DNA of 44,740 bases from a virus: the IMG/VR virus record IMGVR_UViG_3300020165_000037, positions 1 to 44,740 of that record. The stretch is one strand, 5' to 3'. This document shows, piece by piece, positions 26,996-36,634 of the stretch (positions are counted from its first letter, which is position 1; each line of letters begins with the position of its first letter). The position numbers were made by a program, and so were the translations under genes. The notes under the pieces are model-generated. The model worked only from the letters and a program-made list of their open reading frames with translations, ran no database searches and had not been told where the DNA came from.

Positions 26996-28645
26996 ATGGC
27001 AACATGGAAAAAAGTAATTGTATCAGGATCATCAGCAGTATTATCTAATCTTGCTCTGGATACAGCCCTACCGGTAGGATCTGGGGGTACAGGTGCATCA
27101 TCTCTGACTGACGGTGGTGTATTATTAGGTAGTGGAACTGGCGCAATTACTGCTCTAGGTCAAGCTACAAACGGTCAATTAGTAGTTGGTTCTACAGGAG
27201 CAGATCCTGTATTAGCAACTTTAACTGGTGGAGCAAATATTACAGTAACAAATTCAGCAGGTGGTATTAGTATCGCTGCAACAGGTTTAGGTTCAGGTAC
27301 AGTACAAACTGTATCAGCAACTGGAACTGAAAATGGTTTAACATTAACTTCAGATGGAGATACTGTTGATCCAGTAATCACATTAGGTGGTACTTTAGGA
27401 AATATTACTAATACTCAATTAGTAAATGATGGAATTACAATTGCTGGTCAAGATATATCTTTAGGTGGTTCAATCACTGCTGATACTATTGCAGGACAAA
27501 TCTCAGCAACAACTATTACTAATGGACAATTAGTAAATGATGGAATTACTATCGCAGGTAATGATATTTCACTAGGAGGATCAATTACAGCAGCTACAAT
27601 TTTAGCTGGAACAAATGTAGTATCAGGTTCTTCAGATGGTGTATTAAGTCAAGGAAATGGTATTACAGCATTTAGTTTCGATGGATCAGGTGATGCAACA
27701 GTAACAGTAGCAGCTGATTCAACTACTGGTGGTAATACTAAACCAGTTTCAGTTGGAGCTAATGGTGTTGGTTTCGACATCAGTACAATTGATGGATCAG
27801 GTCTTGGAGTATCAGGTGGAGAATTAATAGTAAATGTAGATGATTCATCTATTGAAGTTAATGCTGATACTTTAAGAGTAAAAGCAGGTGGTGTTACTAA
27901 CGCAATGTTAGAAAACGATGGTATTACAATTGCAGGTAATGATACTTCACTAGGAGGATCAATTACAGCAGCTACAATTTTAGGCGGAACAGGTGTATTT
28001 TCTGGATCAGCTCAAATTGGAGACTATGTAGCAAATCTTGGTTCATTAACAGGTTTAACCACAACTGGTAATTCAGGTGTAGGTTCAACTCCAACTATAG
28101 CTGTAGCTTATGGTTCAACATCTAATACAGCAGCACAAGGTAATACAGGTGTTACTTTCTTAGGAACAGCTAATGAAGTTGAATTATCAACAAATACCTT
28201 TACAACAGTAGGTGGTGGTGGTGCAGTTACTATTGGTTTACCAAATGATGTAACTATTGGAAATGATTTAACTGTAACTAATGATATGTTAGTACAGGGG
28301 GATTTAACAGTACAAGGTACAGCATCTTTCCAAAATCAACAGAATTTAGAAGTAGCGGATAGATTTATCTTAATGGCTTCTGGTTCAAACTCAACTGGAG
28401 ATGGTGGTATTGTAGTACAACAAGCAACACAAAATGTTGGTGAATTATTTGGATTTGATTTAGGAGCAACACGTTGGGCAGTAGATTCAGCGTTCAACGC
28501 TCAAAACTCATCATTTACACCAGAAGCATTTATGGCGGCAGTAGTAGAAGGAACAGGAAATGTACCTTCAGAAGCAGCAGCTAGATATGTGAAAAAAGGT
28601 AACCTATTTGTTGGAGCTAATGAAGACATCTATATTTATTCATAA
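26996..28645 (+). CDS. Tail fibre protein with internal repeats (549 aa)
   Basis: The N-terminus MATWKKVIVSGSSAVLSNL matches that of the 1792-aa fibre ([19 protein letters not shown]), a probable shared attachment module. Residues about 139-330 contain three copies of QLVNDGITIAGNDISLGGSI-type repeats. A shaft with NDLTVTNDMLVQGDLTVQGT follows, and the C-terminal region (about 450-549) contains NLEVADRFILMASGS. This last segment resembles fibre proteins of T4-like phages in which a short domain precedes the tip. Its codons look slightly richer in G/C than those of neighbours. Confidence 0.75.
   Translation: MATWKKVIVSGSSAVLSNLALDTALPVGSGGTGASSLTDGGVLLGSGTGAITALGQATNGQLVVGSTGADPVLATLTGGANITVTNSAGGISIAATGLGSGTVQTVSATGTENGLTLTSDGDTVDPVITLGGTLGNITNTQLVNDGITIAGQDISLGGSITADTIAGQISATTITNGQLVNDGITIAGNDISLGGSITAATILAGTNVVSGSSDGVLSQGNGITAFSFDGSGDATVTVAADSTTGGNTKPVSVGANGVGFDISTIDGSGLGVSGGELIVNVDDSSIEVNADTLRVKAGGVTNAMLENDGITIAGNDTSLGGSITAATILGGTGVFSGSAQIGDYVANLGSLTGLTTTGNSGVGSTPTIAVAYGSTSNTAAQGNTGVTFLGTANEVELSTNTFTTVGGGGAVTIGLPNDVTIGNDLTVTNDMLVQGDLTVQGTASFQNQQNLEVADRFILMASGSNSTGDGGIVVQQATQNVGELFGFDLGATRWAVDSAFNAQNSSFTPEAFMAAVVEGTGNVPSEAAARYVKKGNLFVGANEDIYIYS
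27412..27985 (+). repeat. Three internal repeats in the fibre gene
   Basis: Units starting near 27412, 27523 and 27898 each encode a variant of the 20-residue block QLVNDGITIAGNDISLGGSI followed by TA-x-TI. The first two are adjacent and the third is about 375 bases further on. They are characteristic beta-repeats of phage fibre shafts. Confidence 0.7.
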
Positions 28646-28665
28646 CATTAAATGGATAAATTAAA

Positions 28666-28887
28666 ATGGGTTTTAAAGCTGGAAAAACAATAATAGGAAA
28701 ACTTCCAAAAGATAAGGTGGACCCCTACAGGGGTCTACCATCTTTTTCTGATGATGACTTTTCATATTTATTTCATAAACTCCAAAATATGGAGTTTAAA
28801 GGTGCAGAAATGGAAAAAATTTATACTTTAACTTTGAAACTCCAAGAACTGTACGTATTTTATAATGATAAAAAACTGAAAAAATGA
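28666..28887 (+). CDS. Small conserved-looking protein between fibre genes
   Basis: This 73-residue protein has a basic N-terminus (GFKAGKTIIGKLPKDK) followed by two helices (DDFSYLFHKLQNMEFKGAEM and a Leu-rich C-terminal helix). Its size and location between fibre genes are those of fibre assembly chaperones, but I see no decisive motif. A strong hairpin lies in its first 75 bases (28716-28739). It overlaps the next gene by 4 bases (ATGA). Confidence 0.55.
   Translation: MGFKAGKTIIGKLPKDKVDPYRGLPSFSDDDFSYLFHKLQNMEFKGAEMEKIYTLTLKLQELYVFYNDKKLKK
28716..28739 (+). other. 10-bp hairpin inside the small fibre-cluster gene
   Basis: GGTGGACCCC (28716-28725) pairs with GGGGTCTACC (28730-28739) around a 4-base loop, with one G-U pair. 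It is the strongest stem seen within a coding region here. It begins 50 bases after the ATG. It could act as an RNA processing site, pause or attenuator (inferred). Confidence 0.5.
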
Positions 28888-29786
28888 GTAATTGGAACTT
28901 TTTTAGATTAAGAATGAATATAAATCCAACTTCTACCCCAGAGGCTTGGAGTATGGAGGATATAACCTCTGGTACTTCAGCAGATGTAACATCATTAATA
29001 AATGGTAGTACTGTAGGAGGACAAACCCAACCAATGGTTGATCCTTCAGGAACTAGAGTATATATACCTGAATTCAGTAATAAAAAAGTAAGACAACTTA
29101 GTTTATCATCGGCTAATGATTTATCTTCAACTATTTCTAATATAGGAGTCAGCTCAGCTTTTTCTTATAATTTTTCCCATTTCCAAATGTCTCGTGATGG
29201 AACAAAAGGATTTATAAAAGATTATGTTGGAAATAACATTTATCAATATAATCTATCTACTGCTTGGGATATAACAACTATGTCTACTACAGCAGCTAAT
29301 AGTATAAGTTACTCAATACCTTCTGGAAATTGGGTAGAAAGAGGGTTACATTTTAATACTGATGGTACTGAATTATATTTTATAATATCATCTTATTCAA
29401 CAACTCCTTTTGCTATAAAAGCATATAAATATGTTTTATCTACAGCGTATGATCTTAGCACAGCAGCAACTGTGGATGTTATCGATATAACAACATCAGC
29501 TGACCCTTCTGCTCCAGAATTTGGTGGAAATAGACCAAACAATATAATAATTTTTGAGAATAGTGTTCAAACTCCTTATTACTTAATATTTGGTGCAGGA
29601 GAAGCAGCGGCATATACAAATTCAGTAGCTAATACTAGTGTTATTCAAAATGGTTATACATCATATACAGGTGCTGAAAATTATCATTCATCTAATGATA
29701 ATGATAATGCGTATTATCTTGAAAGATCGGGCCCAACTAATAATTTTACTTGGACTTTGTATCAATATAATACAAACATAACATAG
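28884..29786 (+). CDS. Propeller-like virion protein (300 aa)
   Basis: The protein shows repeated blade-like units of about 50 residues: MVDPSGTRVYIPEFSNKKVR, FQMSRDGTKGFIKDYVGNNI, LHFNTDGTELYFIISSYSTT. Each is followed by a strand of the type QYNLSTAWDITT or KYVLSTAYDLST. This D-G-T-x-x-Y pattern is typical of beta-propeller repeats in phage fibre-tip and surface proteins. It may be a receptor-binding accessory. The gene overlaps the small upstream ORF by 4 bases and is followed by a late-type promoter. Confidence 0.65.
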   Translation: MSNWNFFRLRMNINPTSTPEAWSMEDITSGTSADVTSLINGSTVGGQTQPMVDPSGTRVYIPEFSNKKVRQLSLSSANDLSSTISNIGVSSAFSYNFSHFQMSRDGTKGFIKDYVGNNIYQYNLSTAWDITTMSTTAANSISYSIPSGNWVERGLHFNTDGTELYFIISSYSTTPFAIKAYKYVLSTAYDLSTAATVDVIDITTSADPSAPEFGGNRPNNIIIFENSVQTPYYLIFGAGEAAAYTNSVANTSVIQNGYTSYTGAENYHSSNDNDNAYYLERSGPTNNFTWTLYQYNTNIT

Positions 29787-29828
29787 TAAAAACATTTTAA
29801 AATATATTAAATATTCAATTATATTTAC

Positions 29829-29839
29829 ATATTTATAAC
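29829..29839 (+). promoter_or_regulatory. Late-promoter-like motif ATATTTATAAC with long leader
   Basis: An exact 11-mer copy lies 63 bases before ATG 29903. This is the longest leader of the series. The leader (29840-29902) contains an unusually G/C-rich patch (GGCCATAACGGAAGTGGGCT) and could be structured. Confidence 0.6.
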
Positions 29840-29902
29840 ATATATTATAGGCCATAACGGAAGTGGGCTCTTTGAGTAACCAACCATAATAAAAAAATTG
29901 AC

Positions 29903-32900
29903 ATGCCAAATTGGAAAAAAATAGTAGTTAGTGGATCGGATGCTAACTTAAACTCAGTCACGGTACAAGGGGATGTATCAGGTAGTATTAACTCAAATTT
30001 CTATGGAGACGAATTCATAGCCCATGGAGAAGATGCAAACTCAGGTTTTACTCTTAATTCTTTAGGTAACAAACCTCAAGTTTATTCATCTAATTCTAAA
30101 GTACAAATAGGAAATTCTGTTGATGGATCTCACATATCCCTTAATAATCCTGTAACTGGTTCTAGTGTAAACTTCACAACTAAGGTTGATACCCCAATAT
30201 TAAAAAATAATACATCATTAAATATACAAGCCCCGGGAGTTTCTATTTCTGGAGGCTCAGATTCTTTACACGAGTCTTTATTCGTACACGGTACTTTTAA
30301 CAACCCCGTAATAGGGCTAAAAGGAGCAATCTCAAGAGATTCAACAGTAAATTCTACAGGTTCAGCAGGACAAGTAATTTCCTCCACTCCTGGTGGATGG
30401 AATTGGGTAGATAAAGACTCAGGACCTCAAGGTGCTCAAGGTATTCAAGGTGTACAAGGAATACAAGGAGTTCAAGGAATTACAGGTGGACAAGGAGTTC
30501 AAGGAGTTCAAGGTATACAAGGAGGACAAGGAACTACAGGTGTTCAAGGAGTACAAGGAGGACAAGGAACTACAGGTGGACAAGGTACAACAGGTGGACA
30601 AGGAGTTCAAGGTATTCAAGGAGTACAAGGAGGTCAAGGTACCACAGGTGTTTCTACATTTGGGGCTGCTTGGAATTATTCCACATCTACAACATCAGCA
30701 GACCCAGGTTCAGGTAATTTTAGATTTAACGCTGCCGACCCTGCATCAGCATCTGAAGTTTATATCAGTAATACAGATGCAGATGGATTAGGAGTTGGTC
30801 CCATTTTAGATACACTTGTAGATTCAACTAACCCAACAGGTTCTATTTTTACATTTAGAGCTAGAGCTAACCAACAATATTTTGATAGTTTTTATGTTGT
30901 TAGTCTTACAGACAATACTACTTGGAAAGAATTAGGAATTATTCATATAGATAAAAGTGGTTGGAATAATGTAGGAAATGGAGATGAAACTTTTGGTGCT
31001 ATAGAAATTATAGGAGATTTAGGAGCACAAGGTGCAACTGGAGCACAAGGTACAACAGGTGCACAAGGAGTACAAGGAGGACAAGGAACTACAGGTGGAC
31101 AAGGTACAACAGGTGGACAAGGTACAACAGGTGGACAAGGAGTTCAAGGTATTCAAGGAGTACAAGGAGGTCAAGGTACAACAGGTGGACAAGGTACAAC
31201 AGGTGGACAAGGAGTTCAAGGTATTCAAGGAGTACAAGGAGGTCAAGGTACCACAGGTGGACAAGGAGTTCAAGGTATTCAAGGAGTACAAGGAGGTCAA
31301 GGTACCACAGGTGGACAAGGTGTACAAGGTGGACAAGGTACCACAGGAGCACTATCAATTAATTCATCTGGAGCAAATAGAATTATTACAGATGTAGATG
31401 GGGTTAATGTTACAGCAGAAGCTAATTTTACATTTGATGGTAGTACAGCATTTTTAGATGGAAATCTTCAAATTGAACAACAAACATTAACAGATGCTGC
31501 TACAGTAGTATGGAATTTAAATGATGGTTCAAACTCTAAAATAACATTAGGCGGTAATAGAACATTATCTATAACAAATGCTAATACAGGTGATACAGGA
31601 ACAATATTAGTTAAACAAGGAGTAGGAACTTCACACACTTTATCATTACCAGGAAGTTCTATTGTAATTGGAGGCGCTACATATACTACTACTACAGTTT
31701 CAGGTGGAGTAGATGTATTAGGTTTTTATTATGATGGTTTAAATTATTATTGGAGTATACCACAAATAGCAATAACAGGACCTCAAGGTGCTCAAGGTGT
31801 TCAAGGAATACAAGGTATTCAAGGTGTTCAAGGTGTACAAGGTGGACAAGGTTTACAAGGAGGACAAGGTTTAACAGGTAATGCTTCAAACGTAGTAGGA
31901 CCACAAGGTGGACAGGGTGTTCAAGGAATACAAGGAGTACAAGGAGGACAAGGTTTAACAGGTAATGCTTCAAATGTAGCAGGACCTCAAGGTGGACAAG
32001 GTACAACAGGTACTGCTTCAAATGTAGTAGGTCCACAAGGTGGACAAGGTACTACTGGAGCGAATTCAAATGTAGTAGGACCACAAGGTGGACAAGGTAC
32101 AACAGGTACGGCTTCAAATGTAGTAGGACCTCAAGGTACAAATGGAACACAAGGTACTACAGGTACACAAGGTCCAACTGGTATTCAAGGTGTTCAAGGT
32201 GGACAAGGTGTTCAAGGTATTCAAGGAGTACAAGGAGGACAAGGTACTATAGGTGGACAAGGTATACAAGGTATACAAGGTGTACAAGGTGGACAAGGAA
32301 TCCAAGGGGTTCAAGGTAATGTAGGTACACAAGGTACAACAGGTAATTTTGGTGGAGCTACTTTTGAATATAATTTTAATTCAGCTACATCAGGTGATCC
32401 AGGTAGTGGTAACTTTGGGTTAAATAATATATTGGCCCAACCTTCTTCTACAACTTTAAGAGTTGATGATGTAGATGCTAATGGTGTCAATATAGAGGCA
32501 TTCATGAGAACAATTGATGATTCAACCTCAACTATAAAAGGTCATGTTAGAGTAAGTAACAAAACAGACGCTGGTCAATTTATAATATTTACAATATCAA
32601 GCTTAACAGAAAATAATGGATACTTTACAATATCTGTAGCTGGTATAGAATCTAGTTCTAACGCACCCTTTTCAAATGGAGAAGATTGTATTCTTACATT
32701 TGCTAGAACAGGTGATGTTGGTGATACAGGCCCACAAGGTGTACAAGGAGTACAAGGTGGACAAGGTATCCAAGGAATACAAGGAGTACAAGGTGGACAA
32801 GGTACCACAGGTGGACAAGGTATTCAAGGAATACAGGGTGTTCAAGGTGGACAAGGAGTTCAAGGTGGACAAGGTTTAACAGGTATACAAGGTGGACAAG

Positions 32901-35281
32901 GTATAACAGGTGCTGCATCAAATGTAGTAGGACCTCAAGGTACAACAGGTGCTTCTTCAAATGTAGTTGGTCCACAGGGTCCTACAGGAACACAAGGTAC
33001 AACAGGTACTGCTTCAAATGTAGTAGGTCCACAAGGTCCAACAGGACCTGGATCAAATGTAGTAGGACCTCAGGGTCCAACAGGCCCAGGCTCAAACGTA
33101 GTAGGACCACAAGGTTCCACAGGACCAGGCAGTAACGTAGTAGGTCCACAAGGTGGACAAGGTACCACAGGATCAAGTAGTAATGTAGTTGGTCCACAAG
33201 GTCCAACAGGTCCAGGTAGTAACGTAGTAGGACCTCAAGGTCCAACAGGTCCAGGTAGTAATGTAGTAGGACCTCAAGGTCCAACAGGACCAGGTTCTAA
33301 TATTGTGGGTCCACAAGGTGGACAAGGTACAACAGGATCTTCTTCAAATGTAGTAGGTCCACAAGGTCCTACAGGACCAGGAAGTAATGTTGTTGGTCCT
33401 CAGGGTCCAACAGGACCTGGATCAAATGTAGTAGGACCTCAGGGTCCAACAGGCCCAGGTAGTAACGTAGTAGGTCCACAAGGTCCAACAGGACCAGGTT
33501 CAAATGTAGTAGGACCTCAAGGTCCAACAGGTACACCAGGTTCAAATAGTAATGTAGCAGGTCCACAAGGTCCTACAGGACCAGGAAGTAATGTAGTAGG
33601 CCCTCAGGGTCCTACAGGTCCTGGAAGTAATGTTGTTGGTCCACAAGGTCCAACAGGACCAGGAAGTAATGTAGTAGGTCCACAGGGTCCTACAGGAACA
33701 CCAGGTTCAAATAGTAATGTAGCAGGTCCTCAAGGTCCAACAGGTCCGGGTAGTAACGTAGTAGGACCTCAAGGTCCAACAGGCCCAGGTTCAAACGTAG
33801 TAGGTCCTCAGGGTCCTACAGGTCCTGGAAGTAATGTTGTTGGTCCACAAGGTCCAACAGGAACACCAGGTTCAAATAGTAATGTAGCAGGACCACAAGG
33901 TCCAACAGGTCCAGGCTCAAACGTCGTAGGTCCACAAGGTCCTACAGGTCCTGGAAGTAACGTGGTTGGTCCTCAGGGTCCAACAGGACCAGGTTCAAAT
34001 GTAGTAGGTCCACAAGGTCCTACAGGACCAGGTTCAAATGTAGTAGGACCTCAAGGTCCAACAGGACCAGGTAGTAACCAAGTAGGACCTCAGGGTCCAA
34101 CAGGACCAGGTTCAAATCAGGTAGGACCTCAGGGTCCAACAGGTCCTGGTTCTAATCAGGTAGGACCACAAGGTCCAACAGGTCCAGGAAGTAACCAAGT
34201 AGGTCCTCAAGGTCCAACAGGTCCTGGTTCAAATGCTGTAGGTCCTCAAGGTCCAACAGGTCCTGGTTCAAATGCTGTAGGTCCTCAGGGTCCAACAGGT
34301 CCTGGTTCAAATGCTGTAGGTCCTCAGGGTCCAACAGGTCCTGGAAGTAATACAGCTGGTCCTCAGGGTCCAACAGGACCAGGTTCAAACACTGCAGGAC
34401 CTCAAGGTCCAACAGGTCCTGGAAGTAATACAGCGGGTCCACAAGGCCCGACAGGATCAAGTTCGAATGTAGCAGGTCCTCAGGGTCCAACAGGTACACC
34501 AGGTTCAAATAGTAATGTAGCAGGACCACAAGGTCCAACAGGACCAGGTTCAAACACTGCAGGACCTCAAGGTCCAACAGGTCCAGGTAGTAATGCAGCT
34601 GGTCCACAAGGTCCAACAGGACCAGGTTCAAACACTGCAGGACCACAAGGTCCAACAGGACCAGGTTCAAACACTGCAGGACCACAAGGTCCAACAGGTC
34701 CTGGAAGTAATACAGCGGGTCCACAAGGCCCGACAGGATCAACTTTAGGTATAACTGGTAATACTAATAATAGAATAATAACAGCTACTGGTGGAACTAA
34801 TGTAAATGGTGAAGCTAATTTAACATTTGATGGAGCAGTATTATCTTTTGCAAATGCAGGAGGTATTGAATATAACCAGGATGGTATTGGTGATGAAGAT
34901 TATAGTGGTGAAATATTATATAATGAAACTAGTGGTGCTGTAAGTGTTCAAATTGGAGATCTTTTATATTTAACAACTGTTGGGACTTGGGCTTTGGCTG
35001 ATGCAGACTCAAATAGTTCTTCACAAGGTATGCTAGCAATGGCATTAGGGTCTAGTATTCCAAATGATGGAATATTAATACGTGGTTATATATGTACCGC
35101 TAACTTCCCTAATATTACAGAAGGAAAGTTAGTATATGTATCAACTTCACTTGGAGGTGTTACCGCAACCAGACCAACGGGAACAGGAGATATCGTAAGA
35201 ATAATAGGATATAGTAAAGGTACTGATAATGGAGATATGACCATTTACTTTAATCCTGATAATTCATTCGTTCAAGTATAA
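29903..35281 (+). CDS. Giant collagen-like tail fibre protein (1792 aa)
   Basis: Residues 1-172 form an N-terminal domain ([19 protein letters not shown], shared with the fibre at 26996). Four collagen-like tracts follow at about 173-250, 373-482, 623-814 and 941-1612. They are separated by globular domains at about 251-372, 483-622 and 815-940, with a C-terminal head at 1613-1792. The first and third globular domains are paralogues (DPGSGNF...N, a D-A-D/N-G segment, DDST). The second and the head share NRIIT...VN-x-EAN-x-TFDG. The last tract is built of 13-residue units [11 protein letters not shown] plus two variable residues, with more than 30 copies. The head segment [20 protein letters not shown] is typical of phage receptor-binding tips. 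It likely forms a very long trimeric fibre. Confidence 0.8.
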   Translation: MPNWKKIVVSGSDANLNSVTVQGDVSGSINSNFYGDEFIAHGEDANSGFTLNSLGNKPQVYSSNSKVQIGNSVDGSHISLNNPVTGSSVNFTTKVDTPILKNNTSLNIQAPGVSISGGSDSLHESLFVHGTFNNPVIGLKGAISRDSTVNSTGSAGQVISSTPGGWNWVDKDSGPQGAQGIQGVQGIQGVQGITGGQGVQGVQGIQGGQGTTGVQGVQGGQGTTGGQGTTGGQGVQGIQGVQGGQGTTGVSTFGAAWNYSTSTTSADPGSGNFRFNAADPASASEVYISNTDADGLGVGPILDTLVDSTNPTGSIFTFRARANQQYFDSFYVVSLTDNTTWKELGIIHIDKSGWNNVGNGDETFGAIEIIGDLGAQGATGAQGTTGAQGVQGGQGTTGGQGTTGGQGTTGGQGVQGIQGVQGGQGTTGGQGTTGGQGVQGIQGVQGGQGTTGGQGVQGIQGVQGGQGTTGGQGVQGGQGTTGALSINSSGANRIITDVDGVNVTAEANFTFDGSTAFLDGNLQIEQQTLTDAATVVWNLNDGSNSKITLGGNRTLSITNANTGDTGTILVKQGVGTSHTLSLPGSSIVIGGATYTTTTVSGGVDVLGFYYDGLNYYWSIPQIAITGPQGAQGVQGIQGIQGVQGVQGGQGLQGGQGLTGNASNVVGPQGGQGVQGIQGVQGGQGLTGNASNVAGPQGGQGTTGTASNVVGPQGGQGTTGANSNVVGPQGGQGTTGTASNVVGPQGTNGTQGTTGTQGPTGIQGVQGGQGVQGIQGVQGGQGTIGGQGIQGIQGVQGGQGIQGVQGNVGTQGTTGNFGGATFEYNFNSATSGDPGSGNFGLNNILAQPSSTTLRVDDVDANGVNIEAFMRTIDDSTSTIKGHVRVSNKTDAGQFIIFTISSLTENNGYFTISVAGIESSSNAPFSNGEDCILTFARTGDVGDTGPQGVQGVQGGQGIQGIQGVQGGQGTTGGQGIQGIQGVQGGQGVQGGQGLTGIQGGQGITGAASNVVGPQGTTGASSNVVGPQGPTGTQGTTGTASNVVGPQGPTGPGSNVVGPQGPTGPGSNVVGPQGSTGPGSNVVGPQGGQGTTGSSSNVVGPQGPTGPGSNVVGPQGPTGPGSNVVGPQGPTGPGSNIVGPQGGQGTTGSSSNVVGPQGPTGPGSNVVGPQGPTGPGSNVVGPQGPTGPGSNVVGPQGPTGPGSNVVGPQGPTGTPGSNSNVAGPQGPTGPGSNVVGPQGPTGPGSNVVGPQGPTGPGSNVVGPQGPTGTPGSNSNVAGPQGPTGPGSNVVGPQGPTGPGSNVVGPQGPTGPGSNVVGPQGPTGTPGSNSNVAGPQGPTGPGSNVVGPQGPTGPGSNVVGPQGPTGPGSNVVGPQGPTGPGSNVVGPQGPTGPGSNQVGPQGPTGPGSNQVGPQGPTGPGSNQVGPQGPTGPGSNQVGPQGPTGPGSNAVGPQGPTGPGSNAVGPQGPTGPGSNAVGPQGPTGPGSNTAGPQGPTGPGSNTAGPQGPTGPGSNTAGPQGPTGSSSNVAGPQGPTGTPGSNSNVAGPQGPTGPGSNTAGPQGPTGPGSNAAGPQGPTGPGSNTAGPQGPTGPGSNTAGPQGPTGPGSNTAGPQGPTGSTLGITGNTNNRIITATGGTNVNGEANLTFDGAVLSFANAGGIEYNQDGIGDEDYSGEILYNETSGAVSVQIGDLLYLTTVGTWALADADSNSSSQGMLAMALGSSIPNDGILIRGYICTANFPNITEGKLVYVSTSLGGVTATRPTGTGDIVRIIGYSKGTDNGDMTIYFNPDNSFVQV
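30421..30651 (+). repeat. Collagen-like tract 1 of the giant fibre
   Basis: Gly-X-Y coding repeats are mostly GVQ, GIQ, GGQ and GTT triplets without proline after the first. The tract joins the N-terminal domain to the first globular domain. Confidence 0.75.
31021..31350 (+). repeat. Collagen-like tract 2 of the giant fibre
   Basis: Repeated blocks encode [18 protein letters not shown] with near-identical DNA. At least three copies of the block around GGACAAGGAGTTCAAGGTAT are visible, pointing to recent in-frame duplication. Confidence 0.75.
31771..32345 (+). repeat. Collagen-like tract 3 of the giant fibre
   Basis: Gly-X-Y triplets are interrupted several times by ASNVV/A or NSNVV spacers. 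This is the same spacer type that becomes regular in tract 4. Confidence 0.75.
32726..34740 (+). repeat. 39-bp tandem repeats (collagen-like tract 4)
   Basis: From about 32926 the tract consists of 39-base units encoding [11 protein letters not shown] plus two residues. The last two residues change in blocks along the array: VV, then QV (4 units), AV (3 units) and TA. A higher-order 165-base unit (one 48-base variant with three 39-base units) recurs with its ACACCAGG marker at 33533, 33698 and 33863. A segment with unusual codons (CAGCGGGTCC) is duplicated at 34431 and 34713. The array has grown by in-frame duplication. Confidence 0.85.
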
Positions 35282-35295
35282 TAAAACATTAAAAT

Positions 35296-35859
35296 ATGTA
35301 TTATTTATCACAAAGTTTAACATTTGAATCCGATAAAATTTATTTTACGGGTTCAGATGGTGTAACTCAAGAAGTAATGATGGATTGGGAACATGATATT
35401 ATGAGAGCATCAGCAGACTATGTAACCCAAAATGGTGGAGACATATTAGAAATAGGATTTGGGATGGGAATATCAGCAGGATATATTCAATCTAATTCAA
35501 TTTCTTCACATACTATAGTTGAAAATCACCCTAATATTATTTCTAAAGCACAAGAATGGGCAGTAGGAAAATCTAATGTTAGAATAGTAACAGGAAGTTG
35601 GTATGATGTGTTAGATGATTTACTTACATATGATGGTATATTTTATGATACTTATGGTGATGAACATATTCAACATTTTGAATCTTCTTTACCACAATTA
35701 GCTAAAAATCCATCTATAGCAACTTGGTGGAATATGTTACCTAATAGCGAAAGTATATTTAATTTTAGTAATATACAATACCAAGAATATAACATCAACC
35801 CACCAGAAAATTATTATTTTAACTCAAGTAAATATTATTTACCTAAAAAACAGTTTTAA
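35296..35859 (+). CDS. GAMT-like SAM-dependent N-methyltransferase
   Basis: The 187-residue protein is strikingly similar to guanidinoacetate N-methyltransferase and arginine N-methyltransferases of the RMT2 type. It has VMMDWEHDIM (residues 27-36; E32 matches the GAMT substrate-binding Glu), motif I ILEIGFGMGIS (50-60), an acidic SAM ribose site near E76, GSWYDVL (100-106) and YDGIFYDTYG (112-121; D118 matches the GAMT catalytic Asp). The end PPENYYFNSSKYYLPKK also resembles the family C-terminus. Human GAMT is 236 aa, so this is a compact form lacking much of the N-terminus. It would methylate a guanidino group, either a small molecule or a protein arginine. It lies 14 bases after the giant fibre gene. 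Confidence 0.8.
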   Translation: MYYLSQSLTFESDKIYFTGSDGVTQEVMMDWEHDIMRASADYVTQNGGDILEIGFGMGISAGYIQSNSISSHTIVENHPNIISKAQEWAVGKSNVRIVTGSWYDVLDDLLTYDGIFYDTYGDEHIQHFESSLPQLAKNPSIATWWNMLPNSESIFNFSNIQYQEYNINPPENYYFNSSKYYLPKKQF

Positions 35860-35862
35860 ATT

Positions 35863-36585
35863 ATGGCAACCACTACAATAGAAGTTGATTTACAGGGAGC
35901 AGTTTTTAAGAATTATGGTAATTTACTTGTTAATTGGTTAAATAATGTAAGAAATGCAACTACAGGTACTACTGCAACTACCTATACTACATATACCAAT
36001 GCGTATAATCCTATAGAAGCAGCATTAGTATCAGGTAGAGGAGGTTATCAAGGAAGGTGTAGTAGAACTTTTTTATTTTTTGATGTATCTTCTATAACTA
36101 GTACAGATACTATTACAGCTGCTACTCTAAAGGTAAGAGGTGGCGGGCTTTCAACTAATGCAGATACAATTGTTATTGAATCAACAGCCTGGGGAGGAAA
36201 CGGTACAACTACTAGTTTAACTACATCCGATTATTCTAATATAGATTACGACGAAGACTATTCATCAGAACTAACAACATGGGCTACTAACGCCTATAAC
36301 GACTTCACAATGAATACCGGAGCAATAAATAATATGAATACAAGTGGATACCTAAACTGTGCGGTCATAGAACATGATTATGATTATAACGGAGTTAATC
36401 CATCAGTAGGTACACAAGCTACAGCAGGTGTAAAATTTGATGACAACACTGATTTTATTAAAATTGTACTTACTCATTCTCCTACAGGATATGGTCATGA
36501 TATTATGGGTGTTGATTCTGCAGATATTGTAAAAGTAAATGGTGTTGCATCTGCTGATATTGTTAAGTTTAATGGGGTAATTTAA
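35863..36585 (+). CDS. DNRLRE-like virion protein with ADIVKxNGV tail
   Basis: In this 240-residue protein residues about 60-100 (SRTFLFFDVSSITSTDTITA, then TLKVRGGG) resemble the beta-sandwich repeats of DNRLRE domains. The C-terminus carries a duplicated short repeat (SADIVKVNGV, then SADIVKFNGV). I associate this tail type with phage fibre and decoration proteins and their tip motifs. It begins 3 bases after the methyltransferase gene, so the two may be cotranscribed. Probably a fibre tip or decoration protein; function not shown. Confidence 0.6.
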   Translation: MATTTIEVDLQGAVFKNYGNLLVNWLNNVRNATTGTTATTYTTYTNAYNPIEAALVSGRGGYQGRCSRTFLFFDVSSITSTDTITAATLKVRGGGLSTNADTIVIESTAWGGNGTTTSLTTSDYSNIDYDEDYSSELTTWATNAYNDFTMNTGAINNMNTSGYLNCAVIEHDYDYNGVNPSVGTQATAGVKFDDNTDFIKIVLTHSPTGYGHDIMGVDSADIVKVNGVASADIVKFNGVI

Positions 36586-36634
36586 TTTTTTTTTAAAATT
36601 ATTAGGTTATTTAAATATATTTTCATATATTGGT

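Noticed and set aside
32926-34740. 39-base repeats that at first resemble a CRISPR or tandem-repeat array
   Set aside because: The units are contiguous, lack unique spacers and keep one reading frame encoding Gly-X-Y triplets, so they are coding repeats.
30419-34742. Long open frames on the - strand and in other + frames across the collagen tracts
   Set aside because: They are low-complexity by-products of the repeated Gly-X-Y codons (Leu/His/Val-rich or Lys/Val/Gln-rich) and overlap the well-supported fibre gene.
35296-35859. DNA methyltransferase for anti-restriction
   Set aside because: No DPPY/NPPY or other DNA methylase motif; the YDTY site and E32 fit GAMT-type enzymes instead.
36586-36600. 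Terminator at the T-run after the DNRLRE-like gene
   Set aside because: No stem precedes the T-run, so a Rho-independent terminator is not supported.
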